Assembly: GCA_002337055.1 (NCBI GenBank)
Contig: DDFG01000004.1
Location: 924,642 to 988,641, forward strand
Length of the DNA stretch: 64,000 bases
Direction of reading: 5' to 3'
From: Betaproteobacteria bacterium UBA1934
GTDB taxonomy: Bacteria > Pseudomonadota > Gammaproteobacteria > Burkholderiales > Rhodocyclaceae
The translations under genes were made by a program, and so were the position numbers. Below the pieces are notes generated by a model. It made no database searches. It was not told where the DNA came from and saw nothing but the letters and a program-made list of their open reading frames with translations. Positions within the stretch are counted from its first letter, which is position 1. Each line of letters starts with the position of its first letter. Positions 33,862-42,331 of this stretch are shown here, piece by piece.

Positions 33862-34239
33862 ATGACCACCCAGCAAACCATCCCCGCCACCCAAAACGAG
33901 GCCTGGGGCTTCGTTGGCACGATGAACGACACCGCAGCAGCCGCCTGGCCGATAGCGATGACCGCAATTTCGGATGCCACCTACCAGCCCCTCGAATCCG
34001 TCAGGCTGTTCCTCGACAGCCGCCACGGACGCCACTTTGCCGACGACGTCCTAAACGAGATGCTCCGGGGCCACACGATCCAGCAAGCCATCGACGCCGC
34101 AGTAACGCGGTGGATGGGCTGGACGATTGGCCGCCAGACCAGCAAGGACTACGGCATCCCGAAGGGGCTGCCTTACCTGACTGGCTTCGTGATCCACTGC
34201 GAAGTGACTGACGAGTCCTTCGAAGCCGAAGCAGCGTGA
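33862..34239 (+). CDS. Unknown phage protein, leader-repeat gene 5
   Basis: 125 residues from ATG 33862 with AAGGAGA upstream. Mostly helical: TYQPLESVRLFLDSRHGRHF, ADDVLNEMLRGHTIQQAIDA, AVTRWMGWTIGRQTSKDYGI, then PKGLPYLTGFVIHCEVTDES. The FADDVLNEM and IDAAVTRWMGW themes resemble uncharacterised proteins of proteobacterial plasmids and phages, but no function is assigned. It is followed 10 nt later by the last gene of the block, which lacks the leader. Confidence 0.6.
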   Translation: MTTQQTIPATQNEAWGFVGTMNDTAAAAWPIAMTAISDATYQPLESVRLFLDSRHGRHFADDVLNEMLRGHTIQQAIDAAVTRWMGWTIGRQTSKDYGIPKGLPYLTGFVIHCEVTDESFEAEAA

Positions 34240-34249
34240 GGAGATCGAC

Positions 34250-34456
34250 ATGGCCGCCATCGTCACCACCCCGCAACTCGAAGCCAACTACGACAAGTTC
34301 ATCACCGAACTGACCAAACTCACCCGCAAGTACGGTGTGGCAATCCAGTCAGTCGGCGGAGTCCACCTCGCTGACAACCCCGGCGAGTTCCGCAATGTCC
34401 ACTACGTCGCTGATATCACCAGCGGCGATCTCCTGCCGGAGTTCCCCACCGACTGA
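34250..34456 (+). CDS. Small phage protein overlapping methylase tail
   Basis: 68 residues from ATG 34250 with GAGGAGAT upstream. It reads QLEANYDKFITELTKLTRKY, GVAIQSVGGVHLADNPGEFR, then VHYVADITSGDLLPEFPTD, a pattern that looks like a real compact protein. The last 108 nt overlap, antisense, the 3' end of the convergent methylase gene. It has no leader-repeat copy. Role unknown. Confidence 0.55.
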   Translation: MAAIVTTPQLEANYDKFITELTKLTRKYGVAIQSVGGVHLADNPGEFRNVHYVADITSGDLLPEFPTD

Positions 34457-35695
34457 CAGCGCGTCCAATGCCACGCCATCGGACAGCCTGATGGCCTTCG
34501 CCCCGGCATAGTCCTGCCAGCGGCGAACGATCACATCGACGTACTTCGGATCCAGTTCGATCAGCCGCGCCTTGCGGCCCGACTTATGCGCCGCGATCAT
34601 CGTGGTGCCCGACCCGCCGAAGGGATCCAGCACCACGTCGCCCGGCCGGCTCGAATTCCGGATCGCCCGTTCCACCAATTCCACCGGCTTCATGGTCGGG
34701 TGCAGATCGTTCTTCTGCGGCTTCTTGATCTGCCAGACATCGCCCTGGTCACGGTCGCCGCACCAGTGACGATCGGCGCCTTCGGGCCAGCCGTAGAGAA
34801 TCGGTTCGTACTGACGCTGATAGTCGGCACGCCCCAGGGTGAAGGTATTCTTGGCCCAAATCACGAAGGTGGACCAGTGGCCGCCCGCCGCACGGAACGC
34901 CGCCTGCAAGCGGTCCAGTTCGCTCGACGACATGGCCACGTAGATGCCACCCTGGCAATGCGCCACGGTGGGCGTCAGTGCGGCCAGCAAGAAATCGTAG
35001 AACCCGTCACCGAGGTTGTCGTTGAGGATCGCGCGATCCTTGCCGCGCATCTTGTCCTTGGCTGAGTTGGCGTAATTGACGTTGTACGGCGGATCCGTGA
35101 ATACCATGTCGGCGATCTCGTCACCCAGCAGAGCGGCGTAGGTATCGGCATCAGTCGAGTCCCCGCAGAGCACGCGGTGCTCCCCGCAGAGCCAGATATC
35201 ACCAGCCCTGGATACAACGGGGCCAGTGTCTTCCGGAACGGCATCCTCGTCGGTATCGCCTTCAGTGGTCGTTTCCTCACCGGCGAGCAAGTCGGCCAGG
35301 GCATCGGCATCGAAGCCGGTCAAGGACAGATCGAAGTTGTCATCCTGCAGCGCCGCCAGTTCAATCTGGAGCATGGCGTCGTCCCACCCGGCGTTTTCGG
35401 CGATGCGGTTATCTGCGATCACCAGGGCGCGACGCTGAGTCGGAGTCAGATGATCAATGATCACGACCGGCACTGTAGCGATACCGAGTTTCTGGGCCGC
35501 AGCCAGACGGCCATGCCCGGCCACGATGACGCCATCACCGCCGGCCAGGATCGGATTGGTGAAACCGAACTCGGCAATTGACGCGGCGATCTGCGCCACT
35601 TGCGCATCCGAATGCGTCCGGGCATTGCGGGCATAGGGCACCAGCTTGGCAGTCGGCCACTGCTCGATCTTGTCGGCCAGCCACGAAATCGTCAT
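34349..35695 (-). CDS. ParB-domain DNA methyltransferase (DPPY type)
   Basis: 448 residues. The N-terminal ~100 residues are a ParB-like nuclease domain (LVPYARNARTHSDAQVAQIA, then GDGVIVAGHGRLAAAQKLG). The rest is an N6/N4 amino-methyltransferase: catalytic VFTDPPYNVNYANSA and the SAM-binding DPFGGSGTTMIAA. DPPY suggests N6-adenine methylation. Phage enzymes of this type often protect phage DNA from host restriction. The start overlaps the stop of the next methylase (ATGA). A long acidic tail (about 30 residues) is antisense to the small gene at 34250. Confidence 0.85.
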   Translation of the reverse strand: MTISWLADKIEQWPTAKLVPYARNARTHSDAQVAQIAASIAEFGFTNPILAGGDGVIVAGHGRLAAAQKLGIATVPVVIIDHLTPTQRRALVIADNRIAENAGWDDAMLQIELAALQDDNFDLSLTGFDADALADLLAGEETTTEGDTDEDAVPEDTGPVVSRAGDIWLCGEHRVLCGDSTDADTYAALLGDEIADMVFTDPPYNVNYANSAKDKMRGKDRAILNDNLGDGFYDFLLAALTPTVAHCQGGIYVAMSSSELDRLQAAFRAAGGHWSTFVIWAKNTFTLGRADYQRQYEPILYGWPEGADRHWCGDRDQGDVWQIKKPQKNDLHPTMKPVELVERAIRNSSRPGDVVLDPFGGSGTTMIAAHKSGRKARLIELDPKYVDVIVRRWQDYAGAKAIRLSDGVALDALSVGGELRQEIAAGDISDVVDIAELAGVVSEVDSAD

Positions 35696-37089
35696 GCGGG
35701 TGCTCCCAAGCGTTCTGCGGCAACTGCACCATAGGTCTGCCCAGTGGTCACCAGCGTGACCGGCACCTCCGGGAAATTCTGCTGGAAACGTTTGATGGTC
35801 ACATCAACATACTCGGGCGCAATCTCGGTGGCCCGCACTACGCGGCCAGTGCGTTGCGCAGCAAGCAGCGTGGTGCCTGATCCACAGAATGGTTCGAACA
35901 CGATGTCGCCATCGTCGGTGTAGGTTTCCAGAATGTGCTCTGGCAGTGCCACCGGGAATACCGCCGGGTGATCGATGTCCTGTCCGATCTTTCCCTTGTG
36001 CCGCATGATGCGGATCACGGAATCCGGAATCTTGGTGTCCTGCGTGGGTGTGCCGGCAGCTGTCCAGCCACCAATCGTTCCATCTTTTTTGCGCATGGCC
36101 GTGGAACTGCCGTCCTTGCGTAGATGCGTTTCCTGACCCGCAAACTTGCAGGGCATAATCTTGTTGGCCTGCCGTGCCTGGCGGTTGAAGTGGAAGACAA
36201 ACTCGAACGACGGTGCCAGCCGACCATTCCAGTCACCGGGCAATCCTGGCCCCTGGTCCCAGACGTACCAGGCAAAACGCCTCCAGCCCTGCGTGCGCAT
36301 CCAGTCGAGCCAACCATCCCAGTAGGGTATGACCTCGTTGTCGCGATGGATCAGCCCAAGATTGACCAGCACCTGGCCGTTCGGAGTCATCGGCAGGTTG
36401 GAGAAAACGCCGCGCATCAGGGCATCCCAATCAATGATGGTGTTCGTGTAGTCCCGCTGGTTGCCGTAGGGCGGCGAGGTGAAGCACAGCGCCGCCTGCT
36501 CGCCGGCCATCAAGGCTGCAACCACGGCGACGTCGGCGGCATCACCGCAAATCACGCGATGCGCACCCAGTTGCCAGACGTCGCCGGGACGCGATACCGG
36601 ATTGACCGGCGTATCAGGAACCTCGTCGGCAGCATCGTCGTCGGAATCAGCCGAGGACTCCTCGGCCGTTCCTTCCCCACCATCCACCAGTAAGTCTTCA
36701 ATTTCCTCGTTGGAGAATCCGGTCAGCGTCAGTTCGTAACCTGACTCCGTGAGTTCCGCCAGTTCGGCGGCGAGCATCTCTTCATCCCATCCCGCATCGA
36801 GTGCCAGGCGGTTGTCAGCTATTACATAGGCGCGCTTCTGTGACGGCGAGAGGTGGCCGAGTTCGATGACCGGCACCTCGGACAGGCCGAGCTTGCGCGC
36901 AGCGGCCAGGCGACCGTGGCCGGCAATGATGCCGTGGCTGCCATCCACCAGGAGCGGGTTGGTCCAGCCGAACTCGACGATGCTGGCCGCGAGCTTGGCG
37001 ACCTGCGCCTCGGAATGCGTGCGCGGATTGCGGGCGAACGGGATCAGCGTCTCGACCTTCCGGTATTCGACGTTCAAGGTTTGGGTCAT
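35692..37089 (-). CDS. ParB-domain DNA methyltransferase (SPPY type)
   Basis: 465 residues from ATG 37089; a TTG three codons upstream lies in a terminator tail. It has the same layout as the next gene: ParB-like domain (LIPFARNPRTHSEAQVAKLA, HGIIAGHGRLAAARKLG), then methylase motifs LCFTSPPYGNQRDYTN and EPFCGSGTTLLAAQ. The SPPY motif differs from DPPY of its neighbour and suggests an N4-cytosine target or different base. The two genes share domain order and probably arose by duplication. Confidence 0.84.
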   Translation of the reverse strand: MTQTLNVEYRKVETLIPFARNPRTHSEAQVAKLAASIVEFGWTNPLLVDGSHGIIAGHGRLAAARKLGLSEVPVIELGHLSPSQKRAYVIADNRLALDAGWDEEMLAAELAELTESGYELTLTGFSNEEIEDLLVDGGEGTAEESSADSDDDAADEVPDTPVNPVSRPGDVWQLGAHRVICGDAADVAVVAALMAGEQAALCFTSPPYGNQRDYTNTIIDWDALMRGVFSNLPMTPNGQVLVNLGLIHRDNEVIPYWDGWLDWMRTQGWRRFAWYVWDQGPGLPGDWNGRLAPSFEFVFHFNRQARQANKIMPCKFAGQETHLRKDGSSTAMRKKDGTIGGWTAAGTPTQDTKIPDSVIRIMRHKGKIGQDIDHPAVFPVALPEHILETYTDDGDIVFEPFCGSGTTLLAAQRTGRVVRATEIAPEYVDVTIKRFQQNFPEVPVTLVTTGQTYGAVAAERLGAPA

Positions 37090-37096
37090 GGAATGC

Positions 37097-37119
37097 AAAA
37101 ACCCGCCACAGTGGGCGGG
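37097..37119 (-). terminator. Rho-independent terminator before the methylases
   Basis: On the minus strand, CCCGCCCAC-TGTGGCGGG forms a strong stem (37102-37119) followed by TTTTT (37101-37097). It ends minus-strand transcripts from the early region just before the methylase start at 37089, so the methylases must either have their own promoter or depend on readthrough. Confidence 0.75.
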
Positions 37120-37417
37120 TCATAGATTGGGTGGTAACTCGGTTCAGGTGGTAACCGGGGTGGTAACTGGTAACCCCCGGTAACCTCGTTTCGCGGTCTG
37201 ACGCTATCGAAATGCCGGGCTGTCGCCTCCCGCATGGGATTTTTGACAGGAAGGACCCGTCGAATTTCTTGACTGAGAGCGATGAAGCTTCACACCCACA
37301 CCGCTCGCCAGATCATAGCTGTCATGCTATCCAAAATCCGGGGTAGATGTTGCAGGGGGTAAAGCCGCAGATTGCCGCCGTCTGCATCTGTGGCACGCTC
37401 GCGCACGCCAAATCACT
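37120..37417. other. Non-coding stretch with GGTAAC iterons
   Basis: About 300 nt without a credible gene. At 37130-37184, GGTGGTAAC occurs at 37130, 37147 and 37159, and GGTAAC again at 37169 and 37179, spaced by about 10-17 bp. The remainder shows nothing recognisable. The iterons could be regulator, replication or packaging protein sites. Confidence 0.5.
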
Positions 37418-37816
37418 TCAAAACACTACGGCGCGATGCGCCGGCTCGTTGAGTCGCTCAACCACGATCTGCAATGCCCGTTGCCACCGCCGCCAAGCGG
37501 TCGTGCGCTCGCAGCCGAAGCGGCGACAGATGAACTTCCATTCGTAGTGCTTGGCGCGCATCCAGATCAGATGTCGCTGTTCGACTTCGAGCCACTGCAC
37601 CCAACGCATCGTCTCCAGCATCTGCTCGATGGCGTGGGGTGAAGGTGGCAAGGGGCGATAGACATGCTCATCATCTGGGTAGGCCTCCCAGGCATCCCTG
37701 GCAAAGGCCGGCCACACGTTGAAGTAGCCTTGGACGGTGACCCTGGGTAATCGCCGACTGGTTTCGGCCGCTTCAGCAAAGCGTTCTGCCACGTCCTCGA
37801 TAGACCATTCAGCCAT
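37418..37816 (-). CDS. DUF6362-like phage protein
   Basis: 132 residues from ATG 37816, overlapping the upstream stop by 8 nt; ATG 37831 with a GGAGAT is an alternative. It reads EWSIEDVAERFAEAAETSRR, FNVWPAFARDAWEAYPDDEH and AKHYEWKFICRRFGCERTTA followed by RRWQRALQIV. The C-terminal part is an HTH-like segment. The pattern matches the DUF6362 family of early-region phage proteins. A DNA-binding or late-regulation role is possible but not shown. Confidence 0.65.
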   Translation of the reverse strand: MAEWSIEDVAERFAEAAETSRRLPRVTVQGYFNVWPAFARDAWEAYPDDEHVYRPLPPSPHAIEQMLETMRWVQWLEVEQRHLIWMRAKHYEWKFICRRFGCERTTAWRRWQRALQIVVERLNEPAHRAVVF

Positions 37817-38012
37817 GACGCTTTCCCCCATACAGACGATCTCCAATCCGCCGCACGAATTCACGCTCGACGAAATCCAACCGAGCATCCTCCTCCGACA
37901 CCACGAGGATGTGCTGGTCGCGCCAACCAGTCTGCTTGATGGCTTCCAGGTCGGTGGTCTGCGGTTGCAGGCGACCCAGTGGGCAGCGATATTGCGGTGT
38001 AGGGATCTTCAC
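37809..38012 (-). CDS. Small phage protein, GTG start
   Basis: 67 residues from GTG 38012, which has AGGAGGTG upstream and is 1 nt from the RuvC-like stop. It reads KIPTPQYRCPLGRLQPQTTD, LEAIKQTGWRDQHILVVSEE and DARLDFVEREFVRRIGDRLY. No family is recognised; the IKQTGWRDQHILVVS core resembles small proteins found next to DUF6362 genes in phages. It overlaps the next gene by 8 nt. Confidence 0.6.
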   Translation of the reverse strand: MKIPTPQYRCPLGRLQPQTTDLEAIKQTGWRDQHILVVSEEDARLDFVEREFVRRIGDRLYGGKRHG

Positions 38013-38013
38013 G

Positions 38014-38475
38014 TCACACCTCCTGCGTCTCGATGGCCCAGTGCAGCAATGCCAGGGCATCGGCTTCGTTGTCGTCGTTGGGGTCGTGACCCCGTGACTG
38101 GGCGGCGAGAATCATCTCGTCCTTGCCCGCATTGCCCTTGCCGGTCGCGTGCTTCTTGATCGTGCCGACCGGCACGCCCTGGTACGGGATTTGGTGGTGC
38201 TCGCACCATGCAGTAAGCGTGGCCAGGAAACCACCGTAGGCATGAGCGGCATCGACACCGACATGCCGTCGCACTTCCTCGAAGTACACGGCATTGATTT
38301 CGCCAGATTGCTTGATCTCCGTGAGCCACCGCTTGAAGCGCAGGTAGCGCATACCTCCGCCCTCGAAGCGCTGAGGCCGGAAGGTCTCCGTGTCACTGAT
38401 GATCTGGCCGTCCTTGAGGCGGACAGCCCAGCCTGTGTTGGTACCCAAATCAAGGGCCAGGATCGTCGTGTTCAT
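38014..38475 (-). CDS. RuvC-like Holliday junction nuclease
   Basis: 153 residues from ATG 38475. RNase H-fold signature: LALDLGTNTGWAV with the first catalytic Asp, VYFEEVRRHVG with Glu, and the C-terminal DDNEADALALLHWA with the final acidic pair. This matches phage/mitochondrial-type RuvC family nucleases that resolve branched DNA before packaging. It lies in the early region next to the primase-helicase. Upstream lies the 14-bp inverted repeat described separately. Confidence 0.8.
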   Translation of the reverse strand: MNTTILALDLGTNTGWAVRLKDGQIISDTETFRPQRFEGGGMRYLRFKRWLTEIKQSGEINAVYFEEVRRHVGVDAAHAYGGFLATLTAWCEHHQIPYQGVPVGTIKKHATGKGNAGKDEMILAAQSRGHDPNDDNEADALALLHWAIETQEV

Positions 38476-38501
38476 GTATTCAGTCCTTTCTTGTTCTCGG
38501 C

Positions 38502-38594
38502 CTGACGCAGCCGACACGGTTTGTCGAAACATTCCATGAGGCGCGCACGCGCACGCGTGTGGCGAGTTACGTGAAACAGCGTCGGCTGCGTCAG
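38502..38594. repeat. Long inverted repeat between RuvC-like and primase genes
   Basis: CTGACGCAGCCGAC (38502-38515) and its complement (38581-38594) are perfect 14-bp arms. Extending to 38522 and 38574 gives 19 of 21 pairs around a 51-nt loop that contains a CG-rich alternating run (about 38541-38562). It lies in the 140-nt gap upstream of the RuvC-like gene and downstream of the primase. Confidence 0.7.
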
Positions 38595-38615
38595 ACGAAT
38601 GGTTTTTCATGAGCA

Positions 38616-40898
38616 TCAGTTGTCGGCATAGGGGGTGTAAGCAGGCGCGGGCGGGTTCTTGAGGCCGATGCCCTGAAATCCCCGCACACCCATGCTGTTG
38701 CGCCATTTCTCGATGCCGCGTGTGATGAGCAGATCGGAAAAACGTCGCTGCGATCCGATGAATTCACCCGCCGCTTCCGCCCACTGCTTCCAGTCAGTGA
38801 ACAGTTCGGCGGTCAGCGACTTGGCGTTGGCCTCGCGCACACAGCACTCCTCCAGCCAGCGACCCAATGCATCCTCGGCCTCGAAATACTCCTCGGTTGC
38901 CTCGACTACACGCTGGGGAGGATCAAGCCGTCCCAGACGTTGCCAGTCGAGGCAGCCCTGCACAGCCCAAGCCAGGATGCCGTCACGCTCGGCCAGCAAT
39001 TTCTGCTGGAGATGCTTGTCGCGTCGCTCCGGCGGCACGGTGATCGTGAACGGGATCAGGTGCAGTCGCCGCTTCATTGCCTCGTCAATATTGCGGATCG
39101 CCGGCTTGTGGTTGCCCGCCACGAACAACTTGAACTGCGGAAAGAACTCGAAGAAGTCCTGGCGCATGAAACGCGCGGAGATCTTGTCGCCTCCCGTCAG
39201 GTTCTTGACCTTCGATTCGGCCCAGCGTCGTCCCTGTTCGGTTTCGATGGCCGCTACGAAGCGCGCGCCGCGCAGCCCGGCCATGTCGGTCGGATGACGA
39301 TCAGTACGCGTCTCCATGAAGGTATCCATCGGTGCGTTGGTCGCGTAGTCGCCGAGGATCGTGGCCAGCGTGTTCACGAACACCGACTTGCCGTTCGCGC
39401 CCGTGCCGTACAGGAAAAACAGCGCGTGCTCCCGCGTCGATCCAGTGAGCGCGTAGCCGACCATTCGCTGCAGATAGCTTTGTAACTCCGTGTCGCCACC
39501 CGTAACCTCATCGAGAAACTGACGCCAGATCGGGCAGTCGCCCCCGGGTGTCGCCGTAGTGATTTTCGTCATCCGGTCAGCGCGGTCGTGCGGACGCTGG
39601 CGACCGGTTTTCAGATCAACCACACCACCAGGGGTGTTGAGCAGCCATGGATCGGCATCCCACTCCTCAGTGGTGGCCGCATGCCTGCGGTCTGCGCGTG
39701 ACAGCCGCTCAACGCCACCGACCGTACTGGCACTGGCCAGCTTGGCGGCTACCTTGGGATTCTCGGCACGCACGGCGGCATGCCGGCAAACGCTACGGAT
39801 CAGATCGGTGGCAGCCAGCGTGTCCTCGGTGCGCCAGCGATTCCCATCCCACACCAGCCAGCGGCCCCACGTCGAGACGTAGCGCCAGTCGCGGTGATAA
39901 CGCCGAGTGAAGGCCAGAGCCAATGCATCCTCTGTGCCCCACACCGATTCGTCACTGCTGGCGACCGGCTCGGCATCCGCTGTGATGTCGTGCATCTGCA
40001 GGCGCGGGCCATGGGCAAGGAAGGCGGCGACATCAAATCCCTCAGCGATGGCATCCGCTGCATCCCATCCCTCTGCCGCCTCCTCGGGCGGGTACAGGAT
40101 GAAGCAGGACTTGGCCCCAGCCGACAAGATGGCTTGTGCCGCCTGTGTCGCATACTCCCAGCCCGGCTTGTCGCGGTCAGGCCAGATCAGTACCGACTTT
40201 CCAACCAGCGGTGACCAGTCGGTTTTCTCGACCGGGGCGTTCGCACCATGCATCGCAGTGGTCGCCACGATGCCGACATCGATCAAGGCCTGCGCGCATT
40301 TCTCGCCCTCGACCAGAACTACTTGGCTGGCCAAGGCCACGCCGGGCTGGTTATAGAGAGGCCGTGGCTCGGGTGGTGCCATCTTGCGCCGCTTGGCATC
40401 CCAAGGGCGGAACTCCTTCTTCCGACCAGGAGGGTCGTAGCGGTAAACCACCGCAATCAGTTTTCCGGCCGCGTCGAGGTAGTCCCATTTTGCAGTTGCT
40501 GGACCAAGTTCATCGACCGGGGCCTCCTTCTTGGTTTTGCGGGAGGGTGCAGGGGGCGACTGGCCAAGCAGATCAGCAGCATGCTGTAGCACTCGCGGAA
40601 AATCCGTCTGCGCATCAGCACCGAGATGGGCTGCGATCAGATCGAAGATGTCGCCGCCATCACCGTTCGCCCGATCCGTCCATAGCCCGGCCTTCTCGCC
40701 ATCGAGAACCACTTCGAGGCTGTCGCCGGGGCTGCCAAGCACGTCGCCGATGAGGAATTTCCCCTTACGCTTCTTTCCTGCCGGGAACAGCGTGGCCAGT
40801 ACGGATTCCAGTCGGCCGACGAGATCCGTCCGTAACGACTCACGTGTCGCCCCGCTCTCAGGTGGCAACTCAACCGAGGCATCGTTGAAATCAAGCAT
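38616..40898 (-). CDS. P4-type phage primase-helicase
   Basis: 760 residues. The N-terminal half has a Toprim-like primase: VVLVEGEKCAQALIDVG and VLIWPDRDKPGWEYA. The C-terminal half is a D5/P4-type superfamily 3 helicase with Walker A YGTGANGKSVFVNTLA and ATKRRLHLIPF-type arginine region (AMKRRLHLIPFTITVPP). It would start and unwind phage DNA replication. The start overlaps the HTH gene upstream by 8 nt. This indicates phage-encoded replication independent of host DnaG/DnaB. Confidence 0.9.
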   Translation of the reverse strand: MLDFNDASVELPPESGATRESLRTDLVGRLESVLATLFPAGKKRKGKFLIGDVLGSPGDSLEVVLDGEKAGLWTDRANGDGGDIFDLIAAHLGADAQTDFPRVLQHAADLLGQSPPAPSRKTKKEAPVDELGPATAKWDYLDAAGKLIAVVYRYDPPGRKKEFRPWDAKRRKMAPPEPRPLYNQPGVALASQVVLVEGEKCAQALIDVGIVATTAMHGANAPVEKTDWSPLVGKSVLIWPDRDKPGWEYATQAAQAILSAGAKSCFILYPPEEAAEGWDAADAIAEGFDVAAFLAHGPRLQMHDITADAEPVASSDESVWGTEDALALAFTRRYHRDWRYVSTWGRWLVWDGNRWRTEDTLAATDLIRSVCRHAAVRAENPKVAAKLASASTVGGVERLSRADRRHAATTEEWDADPWLLNTPGGVVDLKTGRQRPHDRADRMTKITTATPGGDCPIWRQFLDEVTGGDTELQSYLQRMVGYALTGSTREHALFFLYGTGANGKSVFVNTLATILGDYATNAPMDTFMETRTDRHPTDMAGLRGARFVAAIETEQGRRWAESKVKNLTGGDKISARFMRQDFFEFFPQFKLFVAGNHKPAIRNIDEAMKRRLHLIPFTITVPPERRDKHLQQKLLAERDGILAWAVQGCLDWQRLGRLDPPQRVVEATEEYFEAEDALGRWLEECCVREANAKSLTAELFTDWKQWAEAAGEFIGSQRRFSDLLITRGIEKWRNSMGVRGFQGIGLKNPPAPAYTPYADN

Positions 40899-41106
40899 TC
40901 GCCGCGCCTCCCTGTGCCAACATCCACGTTTCCAACTCGTGCAATTTGAAGCGGACGAGCTTGCCGACCCGGTAATGCGGTATGCCCAGTCGTGCTCGTT
41001 CCTTGGGATGCGTGAGCAGGTACATCGGCAAATTCAGGCAATGGGCAGCCTCGCTTGCATCGACCAAGCGCTCGCCAAATACATCGGTGATGGATGATGG
41101 GTTCAT
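40891..41106 (-). CDS. Small HTH protein (AlpA/excisionase-like)
   Basis: 71 residues from ATG 41106 with GGAGGA upstream. It reads LVDASEAAHCLNLPMYLLTH followed by GIPHYRVGKLVRFKLHELET, the usual MerR/AlpA-type helix-turn-helix with a C-terminal wing. Such proteins act as DNA-binding regulators, excisionases or origin-binding factors. It sits between exonuclease and primase genes with overlaps of 4 and 8 nt, so an origin- or replication-linked role is possible. Confidence 0.68.
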   Translation of the reverse strand: MNPSSITDVFGERLVDASEAAHCLNLPMYLLTHPKERARLGIPHYRVGKLVRFKLHELETWMLAQGGAANA

Positions 41107-41840
41107 GCTGTATTCCTCCAGCACCGGTCCTGCCATGCGCACATCCGGCACTCAAAATGGGTGGGGTCATGAAAGGCACGTGGAAGCAATTCGCCGGCTT
41201 CAGTCGCCGAGATCACGTTCAGTGCCCGATCGGACATGCGCTGGGCCAGGGCTGCGTCGAAGGGCACCAACTCGGTGTAGATCTCCATGGTGTCGGCATT
41301 GACCGCCGTGAAGATGGCTGGCTGCTCATGCAATTCAAGGTAGGCTTGATAGATCGCCACCTGCGCGGCATAGACCGGCTTGGCCACCGCCAACCCACTC
41401 TTTTCGAGATCGCGCCAGGACTTCGAGCCCAGACATTTGTTCTCCCAGAGCGCGGGATAGGCGAAGCCCTGGGGACCGCCGACGATGACGCCGTCGATAT
41501 GGCCTTGCAGACGTCCACCGGCCGCCGAGAAACCAAACTGATCACCATTGGCCTTGCGAGTGCGCAGATCGAACCCTGCCGCCCGTAGCCAGTCGATCAT
41601 GCAATCCTCCATGACATGGCCGCGCCTGAAAATACGCAGCAAGCGTCCATCGGCGTCACGACCAGGGTCGACCGGCGCTTTGGCAAACTCGTACTGCAGC
41701 GCACGCGCGCAGGACACGCCGAGACGCGATGCCCCGAGGTAGTCACGCGGCATCTCTTCGGAACGCAGGCGCTGCATGCCAAGATCGACCAATGCCGTGA
41801 TCTGACCGGAGAGGCTTGAAGATGAGTTGAAGTCCATCAT
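41103..41840 (-). CDS. PD-(D/E)XK exonuclease (phage recombination)
   Basis: 245 residues from ATG 41840 (ATGA overlap). Core motifs: a distal SARALQYEF-like helix, GHIDGVIVGG with the catalytic Asp, ALWENKCLGSKSW with the E-x-K pair, then YQAYLEL. The C-terminus carries CRMCAWQDRCW, a Cys cluster as in Cas4/AddB-type iron-sulfur nucleases. It is probably the 5'-3' exonuclease of a phage recombination pair. Adjacent ATPase and possible ssDNA-binding genes fit a recombination/replication module. Confidence 0.78.
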   Translation of the reverse strand: MMDFNSSSSLSGQITALVDLGMQRLRSEEMPRDYLGASRLGVSCARALQYEFAKAPVDPGRDADGRLLRIFRRGHVMEDCMIDWLRAAGFDLRTRKANGDQFGFSAAGGRLQGHIDGVIVGGPQGFAYPALWENKCLGSKSWRDLEKSGLAVAKPVYAAQVAIYQAYLELHEQPAIFTAVNADTMEIYTELVPFDAALAQRMSDRALNVISATEAGELLPRAFHDPTHFECRMCAWQDRCWRNTA

Positions 41841-42331
41841 CGCTTCGCCCCCTTCCCGTCTTCCCACGGCAAGTCGTCCTCCAGATCGGCAAAGGGATTG
41901 GCCATCGGATCCGGGGTCGGCACCATGCCGCGTACCGGCGGAAACTTTGTCTCCTCGTGGTGCTCTACCATCGCATCGGTGTAGCAAGTGACGATGGCGT
42001 CGATCACGCGCAGTGCCTCGGCTTCGCTGTAGTCACCGAGTGGTTTGGCAAACCCAATCTCACCGGCGGCCTCGCCGAAGGATTTGAGGCACTTACGCAT
42101 GGCGGCGAGTTCGACGTCAGACGGATCGATCATGGCGACCTCCTCGATGCGCTTGCCGCCATCCTTCACATGCAGCCAGTTGCCATACAGGGCGTGAAAC
42201 ACATCCTGACAGCGGCGTGAACAGAACACCCAGTCGATCGGGTACCGGCGTGGATCGCCGATGCGATGCTGGTTGTCGGAGTGACCGAATCCACGCGCCT
42301 GGCGTTGGCATACCCAGCATTTGCCGCTCAT
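41837..42331 (-). CDS. Cys-rich phage protein (DUF6511-like)
   Basis: 164 residues from ATG 42331. A zinc-binding N-terminus is clear: CWVCQRQARGFGHSDNQHRI with a following VFCSRRCQDVFHALYGNW, giving two CxxC pairs. The rest is helical and acidic and ends PFADLEDDLPWEDGKGAKR. The pattern resembles DUF6511 early-region proteins. Function unknown; a nucleic-acid-binding adaptor is plausible. Confidence 0.65.
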   Translation of the reverse strand: MSGKCWVCQRQARGFGHSDNQHRIGDPRRYPIDWVFCSRRCQDVFHALYGNWLHVKDGGKRIEEVAMIDPSDVELAAMRKCLKSFGEAAGEIGFAKPLGDYSEAEALRVIDAIVTCYTDAMVEHHEETKFPPVRGMVPTPDPMANPFADLEDDLPWEDGKGAKR

